A stretch of DNA of 64,000 bases from Nemophila menziesii (taxonomy: Eukaryota > Streptophyta > Magnoliopsida > Boraginales > Hydrophyllaceae): NCBI GenBank assembly GCA_029959085.1, contig JARWIR010000023.1, forward strand, positions 10,367,860 to 10,431,859, written 5' to 3'. The translations under genes and the position numbers were made by a program. The notes below the pieces were generated by a model that saw only the letters and a program-made list of their open reading frames with translations, ran no database searches and was not told where the DNA came from. Shown here piece by piece: positions 33,416-43,799 of the stretch. Every line of letters begins with the position of its first letter. Position 1 is the stretch's first letter.

Positions 33416-34854
33416 TTGAACACAACTCTTAATGCTCAAGACGAGAAGGTCAGAGGAAACGATGTCATACTTCAAATGCTAACTACTCAAGTGACACAGT
33501 TAAACAAAGTGTTAACAAGTGTTGTAGAACAAAAGGAAGTGAAGGCAATCGAAGGAGGTGAAGACAAGGATGAGTTCGAAGCTTGCAAGGCTATATGCAT
33601 TCAGATTAAAGAAGCAAAAGAAGAAGTACCACATGCTGCCATTAGTGCCGTGGAGGTTCCCAATACTAAAGAAGAACCAACCGAGTTTAGCTCTGTGGAA
33701 TCTGACTATTCTGAAGTTTATGTGTAGGACGATCAATAGAAAGACGAGTTCATAGAGTTACTGAGGAAGGTGCAAGAGGAGATTCGATCGGTAGTAGAAT
33801 ATGCAGCTGAGTTGGCTAAAGAGAAAGAGGAAGAAGGAAGTGGCACCTGCTGTGCTAGAAGAGAAAGAAGAAGAGAAGGTGGAATCGTCACCTAGTGTTC
33901 AACCAGTGTCATCAACTATTCCTGTTACAAATCCTAAAGATGACATTGTTCTCAAGACATTTGTAGAGGCGTACCAACCTGAAAATATCAACGCCCAAAT
34001 GCTTGAGATTTGCGAAGAGAGGACTTACACCGCAACAAGTTTACACGCAAATTATTCCTGAGAAAGAGGCGAGTGTAGAGATCCCGAGAGAGAACCTGAG
34101 GGTTTCAAGAAGAAGTGAGAAAGAGCTGCCTACCAAGCTTAAAGATCCGGGAAGTTTCAACCTTCCTATTCAATTACATGGTATGCTCAAGGTGAAAGCT
34201 ATGTACGATGTAGGTTCTGGTGTGAATCTTATGCCTAAGTCCGTATTCGAAAGACTTGGACTTCAGAAATCAGAGAAGACTCCAGTGAAGCTGCAGTTTG
34301 CTGACAATTCAGTTAAAAGGACATGGGGAACAGTGGAGGACGTCTTAGTCCGTGCAGGTAATATTGCCATCCCTACTGACTTTGTTATACTTGAGTTTGA
34401 TGCAGATAAGCAGGTTCCGATCATACTTGGACGGCCCTTCATGGCCACAAGTCAAAGTGTGATCAACTTCCAAGATGGGACCATCACCCCTCATGCAAAG
34501 AATGTATCCGAGACCTTCTATGTCTTGGGTAAGAAACCAAGGAAGTTGGATCCCACCGTGCCTATCATCCACAACCTTTCACATCACAAAGTCCCTCCTG
34601 AGGAGATCCACTTAAAACCTGTGGATACTGAGCCAAACATTGAGTTTGGGGTTGGCCATGAAGTCCTATGGAAAGCCCACAAACGCGAGAACAGGCCACA
34701 AAGTTTCAAAGACTCGTGGATGGGACCATTCATTGTCACTAAGGTTGTTTCAGCCAAGGTGATAGAAATTCGCCCCAAAACTAGGGTCAAGCGCAGATTA
34801 GTTGACGTTCATAGCCTTACTCGTTGTTGGGGAGGCTATATTCGCAAATCTTGA
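33416..34854 (+). pseudogene. E4 protease fused directly to integrase C-terminal domain
   Basis: After an acidic linker with a stop at 33725 and frame changes near 33833 and 34005, a clean frame runs to 34854. PR blocks are DPGSFNLPIQLHG, AMYDVGSGVNLMPKS (active-site Asp kept, DVGS instead of DLGAS) and VPIILGRPFMATS. About 60 residues later the INT C-terminal domain begins: FGVGHEVLWKAHKRENRPQ, WMGPFIVTKVVSAKVIEI, HSLTRCWGGYI. RT, RNase H and the INT zinc and DDE parts are missing without trace. The same fusion point is seen in E5 and E6, so it is a family trait and not a private deletion. Confidence 0.85.
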
Positions 34855-35079
34855 CAGAGGTAACACGTCTAACTTTGAAAGACGTAAAACAAAAGTGATG
34901 TACGGGAGACAACCCGTAGTTTTTTATGTTTTCATGTCTTTTACATTTTTAGTTTAAGTTTATTTTAATTGTTTTAGTTGATAATGCATATTTGAGGAAG
35001 GTATTAGTGTTTTTGGTGTGTAGGAATTGGAGAAATCGAGTTAGGGAACGTGAGGAAAAATTTTTGGAGCAAAGGAATG
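34855..35079 (+). other. E4 noncoding spacer
   Basis: AT-rich, no gene seen. Similar to the spacer of E5 (44080-44277) in inverse orientation. Confidence 0.5.
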
Positions 35080-35452
35080 CACCCCGCGGACTACCCCACG
35101 GACTACCCCATGGTCCGTGCCCTGGTCCGCGAGGTCAAAACACGTGCCACGGGTTGCACCGCGGGTTTGATCCAGAAACCAGAAAGAGTTGACCGCGGAC
35201 TACCCCCCTGCACCGCACCATGGTCTGCGCCCCAAAAACGCGTGCCACAGGGTAGGTGCCACGGGTATTTTGACGGAGTTAGCTACAGAAGGCGCGGTGT
35301 ACCCTCCGGTACACCGGACCCTAGTTTGCAACCCAGAAACACGTGCCACGGGGTCCTACCACGGGTCTCATCCAGTGAGCAAAAATTTTCGAGCATCAGA
35401 TGTCGCGGACTACCCTGCGGTACACCCCATGGTCCGCAGGGGTAGTCCGCAG
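35080..35452 (+). repeat. E4 palindrome array with G-box-like motifs
   Basis: About four units of 100-110 bp. Each opens with GCGGACTACCCC or GCGGTGTACCC and a reverse partner (GGTCCGC, GGTACACCGG) near 35088, 35192, 35294 and 35405. The last forms a 16-bp stem (35405-35420 with 35434-35450, one bulge). A CACGTGCC box recurs at 35141 and 35340, with CGCGTGCC at about 35240, spacing 99-100 bp. It sits between the PR-INT fusion and the PTPD ORF, like the arrays of E1 and E2. ORFs across it are by-products. Confidence 0.85.
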
Positions 35453-35899
35453 CGTCGCCAGAGAGAGAGAAAGTTACGGGATTTGTGTATAAAGGAGGTA
35501 TTATGCTTTTAGTTCTGAATTTTATAACCCCGAACCCTCTTTCTTCTCTCCAAAACTCTCCTAACTCCATTGAAGCTCATCAAAACCTTCACCAATCACC
35601 AAAACACTACCCAATCATCAAGAAAAACACATCAAACCTTCTCTCCACATCATCACAAGAGAGAATCAAATACCCAATCTTCACCAAATCCATTCAAATT
35701 GAAGAATCAAAGAGCCAAATTTTCAAAAATTCATCCTACAATTTCTTAAATCCAAGCCAACCCATTACAAATCCACCTCACCCACATAGAGATTAATCAT
35801 CAATTCATATTTCCTAAGCCAAATCAAGCTTGTTCAACCATTAATTCAAGAGTTAAATTTCAAGGGTTTCTAAAGCTTTGAGTTGGGGGTTAATTGAGG
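35453..35899 (+). other. E4 leader of the PTPD ORF
   Basis: About 450 bp, rich in A and C, with no strong ORF. It ends with a PPT-like GAGTTGGGGGTT (35880-35892) just before the ATG. The E5 equivalent (43364-43790) is similar. Confidence 0.5.
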
Positions 35900-37093
35900 A
35901 TGACTAATAGAACAACAATCTTAGCTAACAAGAGGGAGGTGAAGAGTAACAAGGGATTGGATTTAAACAAGAGGAAATCAATTGACAAAGGTGCTAGTTC
36001 TAAATCAAAGGGTAAAGATAAAGTGAAGAGTGGGAAACCTTCGTATGATCGTAATGGTAAAAAGCTTTATTATTATGCAAAGGAGAGAACACAAACTCAA
36101 CAAGATCTTATACCTATAGAGAAAGTGGATACTTCAAGAGCTCTGAAGACTTCTGCAGAGAAACAATTAAAAGAACTACCTTTTGCTTATGAGAAAGTAT
36201 TCAAGGAAGAAATTAGAGATGGAGAATACAAGAGATTCTTAGAGCTTGGTGAGAAATTGGGTTGTTCTACGTTCATGGTAAGACGTTCTGAATTATGTCA
36301 TGAATTAGTTTTGGAGTTCTATTTAGGCCTCTTTGGCCAAGATAGTAATGGTGTTCCGATTAGAGGAAAGTTAGTTCCTTTCACAGTTGAGGAGATTAGG
36401 AACCACTTCATGTTTAAGAAACTGAAAGGTTTGTGCAAATTTGAAGAAGCAGTTGCTAAACGAAAAATCTTTGATGAGGAATTACTTTTTGAGCATGTAT
36501 TAGACAAAGAGAAAGTGCAATCACATAAGGGAGAATTGAAGGCACCTTGGCCTTACAAATATCTTCAAGCGGATGCGCGAATTTGGCACAATTTCCTTGT
36601 CCCTAATATCTTTGGAAACACACGAACTTTGGATGTGACTATGAAGTACGCTCTACTGTTGGACTGTATTTTGAGAGGAGAAGAAGTTGATGTGGCACAG
36701 TTGATCTATAAGGAGGTGATACGATTTTCGGTCTCTCCTAAATCAGTCTATAATGTTAAATTTCCAACTATGATCGCGTGTCTTGTGCGAAAAGCGATTG
36801 TAGTATTGGGTGAAGAAGAGAAACTCGAGTTTAAAATGAGTTATATTGATAATGCTTGGATCAAGGAAATTCTTCGAAGAGAGGGTTCTACGCAAGTCTC
36901 GAAGGAAGAAAAGGAGGACAATTGGCAAGAGAAGATGGAGGAGCGTTTAACGAAATTTGAAGCAGCTCAAACTTCCTTAGTCAATGATGTGGCACAAGTC
37001 AATGCTAATCAAGTGCACATCATGAAACTCCTTGAGCAATTAACAAAAGGTCCAGCAATTCCAACCTTGGATATCAATGATGCGAGGCAATAG
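35900..37093 (+). CDS. E4 PTPD ORF ('putative plant transposon protein'), intact
   Basis: ATG at 35900 gives MTNRTTILANKREVKSNKG and 397 codons without a break. Residues 1-60 are basic and low in complexity. The conserved core covers about residues 75-320, with LGEKLGCSTFMVRRSELCHE, GKLVPFTVEEIRNHF and DARIWHNFLVPNIFGNTRT then ALLLDCILRGEEVD. Residues about 335-385 look like a coiled coil (EERLTKFEAAQTSLVNDVAQ). By eye it is about 90% identical to the E5 ORF from residue 75 on. No catalytic motif is recognised; it is probably an accessory protein. It stays open although gag and PR of E4 are broken. Confidence 0.8.
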   Translation: MTNRTTILANKREVKSNKGLDLNKRKSIDKGASSKSKGKDKVKSGKPSYDRNGKKLYYYAKERTQTQQDLIPIEKVDTSRALKTSAEKQLKELPFAYEKVFKEEIRDGEYKRFLELGEKLGCSTFMVRRSELCHELVLEFYLGLFGQDSNGVPIRGKLVPFTVEEIRNHFMFKKLKGLCKFEEAVAKRKIFDEELLFEHVLDKEKVQSHKGELKAPWPYKYLQADARIWHNFLVPNIFGNTRTLDVTMKYALLLDCILRGEEVDVAQLIYKEVIRFSVSPKSVYNVKFPTMIACLVRKAIVVLGEEEKLEFKMSYIDNAWIKEILRREGSTQVSKEEKEDNWQEKMEERLTKFEAAQTSLVNDVAQVNANQVHIMKLLEQLTKGPAIPTLDINDARQ

Positions 37094-38345
37094 CCTCGAG
37101 AGTATGTTCTCTTTCTTCCTTACCATTTCTGTAAATATGTCTATCTGCTAATTTTAATTTCTGTTTTTCGAGTCTTTTTCGAGTCGTGGGGACACGGCTC
37201 ATTTTTGAGTTGGGGGTGTGGGGATTCGTTGTCTCTCATCTCTATTTTTCTGTTTTTTTGGGTGAAATTAAAATTTTTGATACATGGGAATTAGATGTAG
37301 AGTGTGTTTAATAGCTTGAAAGCATAAGCTCAGTAGATTGATGATAGTAAGTGATATGTTTATGAGCTATGTATTTGTATGCTTTGAGTATTTGCAGGAA
37401 AACACACGTTGATAGTAAAGAAAAGATTAGTGAGCAATGCGATAGAAAGTATGTTCGATCTCAGGGAACCTTGAGAAGTGTGTAGGCCGTGAGATCCAAG
37501 CTAGTTGAAAAACCCTTTGATGAAAGTGCTAAAGGTAAGAAAGTAATTAATTACATAGTGTAGAAAGTGATTAAGGCGGTTCTTTCATATTTTTGAAGCC
37601 CTTGAAGCCTTTTTATACCTTCTCACCTTGTGATTTTTGATTTATATGCTATATCCTTCTCAGCCCCTTCTAGCCTTTCTAAAGCCTTTTATTGAATCAC
37701 GTTATAAGCCATATCCTTTAGATTTTAGGACTTTTCCATATGACCCGCACTCGAATCGCGATGCATAGACAGTTGTTTTAGAGCTTGAGTTTGGGGTGGT
37801 GGGTCCACCATTATGGGAATTATTATTGTTGTGATTTTTGAGCTTATTAATTGTGCTTGGTACTTTATATTGATGATGATTCACATGAATTGTATTGTAA
37901 CCCTTTGTCGGGGTAATAGTGAATGAAAAAGAAGCTTCGAGCTAATCTTTCCAACAAGGGCATTAAAAGAAAAAAATATATATATGATAAATTAGTGTGA
38001 TATCTCAACATTAAAAGAGAATCATAGCTATTTAAATTGAATTGAAATGAAAAGAAAATATATATATTCAGACCGGCAAAGTGGAATTTTTATGTGAACA
38101 TCTTAAGCTTTAATTGTGTTATTGGGGATGCTAAATTGTGCATCAAGGAATTCATTGGGTTGAGTGAGAAACGTTTTATGAGAGTAACTCAAGCTCTAGG
38201 GCGATTCGTTGATGGCTAGTGAGGAGAGAGCCAAAAGCTCACTCCAATTTATCCAAATATATGATCATACCGTCCCTAAGCCTACATTACAACCTTAAAG
38301 ACCTTTTGATTCTTTGCTATGTAATTGAGAAGTGATTGAGCCATT
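37094..38345 (+). other. E4 3' noncoding region
   Basis: Matches the 3' noncoding region of E5 in inverse orientation. It holds PPT-like motifs near 37207-37222 and 37784-37803, the conserved hairpin at 38218-38243 and a purine-rich run near 37920-38060. No gene is seen. Confidence 0.7.
38218..38243 (+). other. Conserved 3' noncoding hairpin of E4
   Basis: AGTGAG (38218-38223) pairs with CTCACT (38238-38243). Confidence 0.6.
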
Positions 38346-38859
38346 ATCACCAAGATTGCAGTATTTGCTTAGGGCCTTAGTGGCGTTTGATAACCCTATT
38401 TGAAATCACTTCTTGGTTGTGACGTAGCCCCCTTAGTCGCTCTCAAGGTCTAAGATTGGGGAATTTAGAATCCTGACTAAGTATTACCAAGAGCTAATAT
38501 TCTCCCTTATTAACTAGATCTATAGATAGAATTAGAAGGATTAGTGCATACTAGCAAAACCTAAGCTATACTTCTCATCTCATATTCTTAATCTTTTACT
38601 TTACTGTCTTTATTTTTTTAGTTTTAATTCATAATCTCGAATTCCTACTTGCTTTATTTTCTGTTCTTTAATTATTTACTTTTACTCGTTAGTTCTACTC
38701 ACGCGATTAACACACTTAAGTCCCTGAGAACGAACTCTATTTATCATTAAAACTTGCATACGTCCTGTAATACTTGCAGTACTGTGCCTGTCTAGGGTGA
38801 GAGTGCGTATTTTCTTGGCTTAATTTTATCTTATTTTTATCACACCCTAGGCAACACCA
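38346..38859 (+). repeat. E4 3' LTR, 5' two-thirds deleted
   Basis: From about 38346 the sequence follows the inner and end part of the E4 5' LTR and stops at GGCAACACCA. About 1 kb of the LTR start and the adjacent PPT are missing; the junction lies in GCCATTATCACC. Confidence 0.85.
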
Positions 38860-39054
38860 ATAGCCCTTCTGAGACAAACTTAACAATCCTTGTGATCTAT
38901 CTCGAAATATTTCTATTCCAATCACATATGATGCCTCACCCATATCTTTCATTTCAAAGTATTAGAGAGATACTTCTTTACATTATGTAACATGCCCTTG
39001 TCATTTGCAGCAAGCAAAATATCATCAACATATAGGACTAAAATTATAAACTTG
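38860..39054 (-). pseudogene. E7 copia RT, left fragment
   Basis: The minus strand gives KFIILVLYVDDILLAANDKG and MKDMGEASYVIGIEIFRDRS, the YVDD catalytic block and the following block of Ty1/copia RT. The segment continues the RT fragment at 55856-56395; E5 sits between them. It ends at the E4 LTR, and the rest of RT and RNase H is lost. Confidence 0.85.
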
Positions 39055-39059
39055 CTCCC
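39055..39059. other. E5 target-site duplication, left copy
   Basis: CTCCC before TGGTGTC; matches 55851-55855. Confidence 0.9.
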
Positions 39060-40584
39060 TGGTGTCGCCTAGGGTGTGATAAAATTAATACAAAATAAGA
39101 CCAAGAAACTACGCACACTCACCCTAGACAGACACAGTACTGCAAGTATTACAGGACGTATGCAAGTTTTAATGATAAATAGAGTTCGTTCTCAGGGACT
39201 TAAGTGTGTTAATCGCGTGAGTAAGAATATTGAGTAAAAGTAAATAATTAGAAAACAGTAAATTAAAGCAAGTAATTTCGAGATTCAAGAATTAAACTAA
39301 GAAAATAAAGACAATAAAATAAAAGATAAGAAATATGAGATGAGAAGTATAGCTCAGGTTTTGCTAGTATGCACTAATCCTTCTAATTCTATATATAAAT
39401 CTAGTTAATAAGGGAGAATATTAGCTCTTGGTATACTTAGTCAGGATTCTAAATTCCACTACCTTAGACCTTGAGAGCGACTAAGGGGGCTACGGCACAA
39501 CCAAGAAGTGTTTTATCTTAGGGTTATCAAACGCCACTAAGGCCCTAAGCAAATACTGCAATCCTGGTGATATGGTGGTTAAAACAAACCCTAATGACTA
39601 TCTAGTTAGAATCATGTTTTGTCAGAACTAATATCGACACTAGACATTATGTGGTGGTTCAATAGTTAAACACCTGTCAAGGAGACCATCTAACTACTAT
39701 TAAAACAATCATAAAGTGATCAGTTCTAGGAAAGACAATAAATCAAAACACATAAACAAATATAAAGTAAGAAGCTAATATCAGATTAAAACATATAATT
39801 CCCAAAGAAACTTAGATAGAAGAATTAGAATTCATAGATTATACATTATGCAAAACCCAAGCTATGGGGAGTTTAGTTCATACCTGAAGGAAATAAACTA
39901 AAAGAAATTACAAAAGACATCATCTTACTCTCTACAATAAACTGGAAGAATAAAACCTTAAGAACTAATTACTATGAGGCAAGGATGATTTACAAGTGAT
40001 ATAAGGGTGTATTTATAGGTGTTTAGAAGACCTAATTCGGTTTCTTGAGGAAGAGTTAAGGTATTGGACTTCTAGCCCAACTCAAATTCGTATGAAAATA
40101 AGGATAAACACTGCTGGACCGTTTTGAGCATATCTTCTTCGTTATTGGTCGGTTTGAGCTCCATAAGATACCAAAAGAATCGCACCAGAATTATCTTGAT
40201 CCTATAGAAGGAAATCACCAGATTCGGCCTATTTCTTAGGTAAAAACGCCTATCTTTGGACGTGTATGCAGAATCCCATATTTAGGCAGCTTTTCCTTTT
40301 CCATCTTTTTAGCTTTTGTTTCCTTATCTCTAATTACCATGCAAATCTCTTTCCATAAGTTGTTGTCTTTGACTTGGACTCTAATTAATCTCCATAATTA
40401 TCTTTAAAGATACACACTAAATAAACAATTAAACCCAATATGCTGTAAAAATAATAATTCAACAAATCAAGACTCAAAATAGGAAAGTGCACTACAACTC
40501 AAGAAAATCGACATTATTGACTTCTAAATCACTTAAAATGATGTCTCATCCTAACATTAATCTATCACAAATGAGGAGACATCA
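39060..40584 (-). repeat. E5 3' LTR
   Basis: Bounded by TGGTGTCGCC and GACATCA (plus strand). Confidence 0.95.
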
Positions 40585-40602
40585 AGACCCCCAACTCAAA
40601 GT
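40585..40602 (-). other. E5 polypurine tract
   Basis: TTTGAGTTGGGGGTCT (minus strand) abuts the LTR start. Confidence 0.75.
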
Positions 40603-42178
40603 TGTATCGTCCCGATACAATAAAGATAAAAACATAGGGAAGTCTAGAAATACGTACTTATAAAATTCTCAACACAAAGGAAAAAGCATAGCAGAATATA
40701 TAGAATAAACCTAAAGCAAAGAACTCAGAAAATTTCATGCAATAATATTCATAAGCTACATACCTGTACACTTCTCATATCCACAGTCAACACGGCTTGA
40801 ATTTAAGATCAGATTAGTTTCGTAATGTAAGAAGGATTGGGACTTTACTCAGTTCCCCAAGAGAGCTATAGATTGTTAATCGATTTCACTAGTATCCAAG
40901 GATCCACTTAACTACTCTCTAATGGCTCAATCACTTCTCAATTACATAGCAAAGAATCAAAAGGTCTTTAAGGTTGTAATGTAGGCTTAGGGACGGTATG
41001 ATAGTATATTTGGATAATTTGGAGTGAGCTTTTGGCTCTCTCCTCACTAGCCATAAACGAATCGCCCTAGAGCTTGAGTTACTCTCATAAAACGTTTCTC
41101 ACTCAACCCAATGAATTCCTTGATGCATAATTTAGCATCCCCAATAACCCAATTAAAGCTTAAGATGTTCACATAAAAATCCACTTTGCCGGTCCGAATA
41201 TATATCCTCTTTTCTTTTCAAATCAATTTTAAGCTATGACTCTCTTTTAATGTTGAGATATCACGCTATTTTCTCATATATTTTTTTCTTTTAATGCCCT
41301 TGTTGGCAAAATTAGCTCGTAGCTTCTTTTTCATTCACTATTACCCCGGCAAAGGGTTACAATAAAAATCTGTGAATCATCATTGATATAAAGCACAAAG
41401 CACAATTAACAAAACTCAAAAATCCCAACCCAATAACAATTCCCATAATGGTGGACCCACCACCCCAAACTCAAGCTCTGAAACAACTGTCTATGCATCG
41501 CGATTCGAGTGCGGGTCATATGAAAAAGTCCTATAATCTAAAGGATATGGCTTATAAAGTGTTTCAAAAAAGCTTTAGAAAGGCTAGAAGGGGCTGAGAA
41601 GGATATAGTATAAATTCAAAAATCACAAGGTGAGAAGGTATAAAAAGGCTTCAAGGGCTTCAAATATGAAGGAACCGCCTTAATCACTTTCTACACTATG
41701 TAATTTAGTTATTTTCTTACCTTTAGCACTTTCATCAAATGGTTTTTCAACTAGCTTGGATCTCACGGCCTACACACTTCCAAGGTTCCCTGAGATCGAA
41801 CATACTTTCTATCGCATTGCTCACTAATCTTTTCTTTACTATCAACGTGTGTTTTCCTGCAAATACTCAAAGCATACAAATATAGCTCATAAACATATTA
41901 CTTACTATCATTAATCTACTGAGCTTATGCTTTCAAGCTATTAAACACACTCTACAGCTAATTCCCATGTATCAAAAATTTTAATTTCTACCAAAAACAG
42001 AAAAATGGAGATGAGAGACAACGAATCCCCACACCCCCAACTCAAAAATGAGCCGTGTCCCCACGACTCGAAAAAGACTCGAAAAAGACTCGAAAAAGAC
42101 TCGAAAAACATAAATTAAAATTAGCAGATAAACATATTTACAGAAATGGTAAGGAAGAAAGAGAACATACTCTCGAGG
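40603..42178 (-). other. E5 3' noncoding region
   Basis: The inverse of the E4 region 37094-38345, but complete at its LTR end. It has PPT-like motifs near 41460-41475 and 42032-42045, a hairpin at 41023-41048, and three adjacent short repeats of GACTCGAAAAA near 42064-42108. No gene is seen. Confidence 0.7.
41023..41048 (-). other. Conserved 3' noncoding hairpin of E5
   Basis: AGTGAG (41023-41028) pairs with CTCACT (41043-41048). Confidence 0.6.
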
Positions 42179-43357
42179 CTATTGCCTCACATTATTGACA
42201 TCCAAGGTTGGAATTGTTGGACCTTTCGTTAATTGCTCAAGGAGTTTCATGATGTGCACTTGATTAGCGTTGATTTGTGCCACATCATTGACTAAGGAGG
42301 TTTGAGCTGCTTCAAATTTCATTAAACGCTCCTCCATCTTCTCTTGCCAATTTTGCTCCTTTTCTTCTTTCGGGACTTGCATAGAACCCGCTCTTCGAAA
42401 GATATCCTTGATCCAAGCATTATCAATATAACTCGTCTTAAACTCGAGTTTCTCTTCTTCACCCAATACTACATTCGCTTTTCGCACAAGACACGTGATC
42501 ATAGTTGGAAATTTAACATTATAAACCGATTTAGGAGAGACCGAAAATCGTATCACCTCCTCATAGATCAACTGTGCCACATCAACTTCTTCTCCTCTCA
42601 AAATACAATCCAATAGTAGCGCGTTCTTCATAGTCACATCCAAAGTTCGTGTGTTTCCAAAGACATTAGGAATAAGGAAATTGTGCCAAATTCTCGCATC
42701 TGATTGAAGATATTTGTAAGGCCAAGGTGCCTTCAATTCTCCCTTATGTGATTGCACATTCTCTTTGTCTAATACATGCTCAAAAAGGAATTCCTCATCA
42801 AAGATTTTTCGCTTAGCAACCGATTCTTCAAATTTGCAAGGACCTTTCAGTTTCTTAAACTTGAAGTGGTTCCTAATCTCCTCAACTGTGAAAGGAACTA
42901 GCTTTCCTCTAATCGGAACACAACCTTTACTATCTCGGCTAAAGAGGCCTAAATAGAATTCCAAAACTAATTCATGACATAATTCAGAACGTCTTACCAT
43001 GAACGTAGACCAACCCAATTTCTCACCAAGCTCTAAGAATCTCGCGTAATTTCCTGTACCAATTTCCTCCTTGAATAATTTCTCATAAGCAAAAGGTAGT
43101 TCTTTCAATTGTTTCTCTTCGGAAGCTTTTAAAGCTACCGCTTTGTCTTGTGGAAGCTGTGTTTTCTCCTTTGCATAAAAGTAAAGCTTTTTACCATTAC
43201 GATCAAACAAAGGTATTGCAGCATCTTCAACTTTGTCTTTTCCTTTTGATTGAGAACTAGAACCCTTGTTACTTGATTTCTTCTTGGTTACCTCCAATCC
43301 CTTGTTACTCTTCGTCACCTCCCTCTTGCTAGCTAAGATTGTTGTTCTATTAGTCAT
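42179..43357 (-). CDS. E5 PTPD ORF ('putative plant transposon protein'), intact
   Basis: ATG at 43357 gives MTNRTTILASKREVTKSNKG and 392 codons without a break. Blocks are as in E4: LGEKLGWSTFMVRRSELCHE, GKLVPFTVEEIRNHFKFKK, DARIWHNFLIPNVFGNTRT, and a C-terminal coiled-coil-like part (EERLMKFEAAQTSLVNDVAQ). The N-terminal 70 residues differ most from E4, including several small indels that keep the frame. The start codon is preceded by a PPT-like TTTGAGTTGGGGGTC. Function unknown. Confidence 0.8.
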   Translation of the reverse strand: MTNRTTILASKREVTKSNKGLEVTKKKSSNKGSSSQSKGKDKVEDAAIPLFDRNGKKLYFYAKEKTQLPQDKAVALKASEEKQLKELPFAYEKLFKEEIGTGNYARFLELGEKLGWSTFMVRRSELCHELVLEFYLGLFSRDSKGCVPIRGKLVPFTVEEIRNHFKFKKLKGPCKFEESVAKRKIFDEEFLFEHVLDKENVQSHKGELKAPWPYKYLQSDARIWHNFLIPNVFGNTRTLDVTMKNALLLDCILRGEEVDVAQLIYEEVIRFSVSPKSVYNVKFPTMITCLVRKANVVLGEEEKLEFKTSYIDNAWIKDIFRRAGSMQVPKEEKEQNWQEKMEERLMKFEAAQTSLVNDVAQINANQVHIMKLLEQLTKGPTIPTLDVNNVRQ

Positions 43358-43363
43358 CCTCAA

Positions 43364-43790
43364 TTGACCCCCAACTCAAAGCTTTAACAACCCTTGAAAT
43401 TTAAACTCTTGAATTAATGGTTGAACAAGCTTGATTTGGTTTAGGAAATATGAATTGATGATGAATCTCTATGTGGGTAAGGTGGATTTGTAATGGGTTG
43501 GCTTGGATTTATGAAATTGTAGGATGAATTTGTTAAATTTGAGCTCTTTGATTCTTCAATTGGAAGGATTTGGTGAGGATTTGGTGTTTGATTCTCTCTT
43601 GTAATGATGTGGAGAGAAGTTTTGATGTGTTTTTGATGATGATTGGGTAGTGTCTTGGTGATTGGTGAAGGTTTTGATGAGCTTTAATGGAGTTGGGAGA
43701 GTTTTGGAGAAGAGAAAGAGGGTTGAGGTTTAGTAAATTCGGAATAATGGATTTAATACCTCTTTTATAAGCTCAAACTCGTTTTTCTCT
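43364..43790 (-). other. E5 leader of the PTPD ORF
   Basis: Noncoding; similar to 35453-35899 of E4 in inverse orientation. Contains the PPT-like motif at about 43368-43381. Confidence 0.5.
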
Positions 43791-43799
43791 TTTTCCAGC

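Larger units (their letters stand above)
30367..38859 (+). mobile_element. E4: non-autonomous Athila-type element with intact PTPD ORF
   Basis: Order on the plus strand: 5' LTR, PBS, gag, PR fused to an INT C-terminal domain, palindrome array, PTPD ORF, 3' noncoding region, partial 3' LTR. RT, RNase H and INT core are absent. Most of the 3' LTR and its PPT are deleted. The flanks (GTAAG left, ATAGC right) do not match, so the element has lost its TSD, or a recombination or deletion joined it to the copia fragment on the right. Confidence 0.9.

Noticed and set aside
34992..35570. ORFs of 66-131 codons over the E4 array
   Set aside because: Overlapping frames on both strands across tandem repeats; no conserved protein in the E5 counterpart.
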